A stretch of 64,000 nucleotides of DNA, from positions 62,001-126,000 of the forward strand of contig CAKTGQ010000005.1 in assembly GCA_934561555.1 (NCBI GenBank), written 5' to 3'. Source of the DNA: an uncultured Faecalibacterium sp. (lineage in GTDB: Bacteria; Bacillota; Clostridia; Oscillospirales; Ruminococcaceae). The notes under the pieces were generated by a model that was not told where the DNA came from, did no database searches, and saw nothing but the letters and a program-made list of their open reading frames with translations. A program made the position numbers and the translations under genes. This document shows positions 63,912-64,000 of the stretch, piece after piece (the stretch's first letter is position 1; each line of letters opens with the position of its first letter).

Positions 63912-64000
63912 TCAGTTCTCTTTGCGGATGCCGAACAGCTTGCGCAGAATGCCGCACAATGCTTTCGGGCTGCGAATGACCACTACCTGCATCTCCACCC
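63912..64000 (-). CDS. C-terminal end of an unidentified gene (cut by the window)
   Basis: The frame is open from the right edge to a TGA at 63912-63914 and gives a basic tail of about 29 residues (VEMQVVVIRSPKALCGILRK and on to GIRKEN). A strong terminator follows at once, which supports a real gene end. A basic amphipathic end of this kind is common in small sporulation or membrane-associated proteins. I do not recognise the family. Confidence 0.5.
   Translation of the reverse strand, partial: VEMQVVVIRSPKALCGILRKLFGIRKEN

Overview
The window looks like a chromosomal segment of a G+C-rich Firmicute of the Oscillospiraceae/Ruminococcaceae, most like Faecalibacterium or a close gut relative. 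Grounds: clostridial gene orders (nusB-xseA-xseB-ispA-dxs-tlyA-nadK-argR-recN, spoIIIAA-AH, phoH-ybeY-era-yqzL-recO), a T-box leader on tyrS, strong Shine-Dalgarno sites, and a gut-type selenium/molybdenum hydroxylase cluster. The genus is inferred from overall resemblance and is not proved by a marker gene. I see no rRNA or tRNA genes, CRISPR array, insertion sequence or prophage.

Layout. Bases 1-9.6 kb hold dnaE (5' end cut by the window), pfkA, a MmcQ/GyrI-like pair, guaA, azlCD and a RmlD-like reductase. 9.9-21.2 kb is a purine/selenium block: an NCS2 nucleobase permease, a convergent mocA-like cytidylyltransferase, then ten tightly packed genes for a three-subunit molybdenum hydroxylase, YqeC, SelD, YedF, a CsdB-like cysteine desulfurase, a DUF3343 protein, an XdhC-like protein and a YqeB/EF2563-like protein. 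21.3-22.6 kb has a small unknown gene and a PadR/DUF2812 pair with two palindromic operators. 22.7-29.6 kb is phoH-ybeY-era-yqzL-recO-mutS2 and an amidase.

At 29.82 kb is a dif-like site (11-6-11), followed by a 19-bp hairpin and a tyrosine recombinase. Gene strand flips here: 26 of 30 genes to the left are on +, 31 of 37 to the right are on -. I infer that the window spans the replication terminus.

Right of dif: xer-radA, spoIIM-like, a TIGR04086-like membrane protein, yajC, tgt, queA; a + strand block asd-dapA-dapB-capA-ACT protein-crr; tyrS with its T-box; the large recN-to-asp23 operon on -; the complete spoIIIA operon; ligA; and a DUF3794/LysM protein preceded by a textbook sigma-E-type promoter. 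A further gene runs off the right edge.

How it fits together: the permease, MocA, hydroxylase and selenium genes form a plausible module that imports and oxidises a purine-like base using a selenium-containing molybdenum cofactor. SelD makes selenophosphate; the desulfurase, YedF and DUF3343 proteins probably handle selenium; XdhC, YqeB and YqeC mature the cofactor. The spoIIIA operon and the sigma-E-like promoters suggest a sporulation programme that is retained, or only recently lost.
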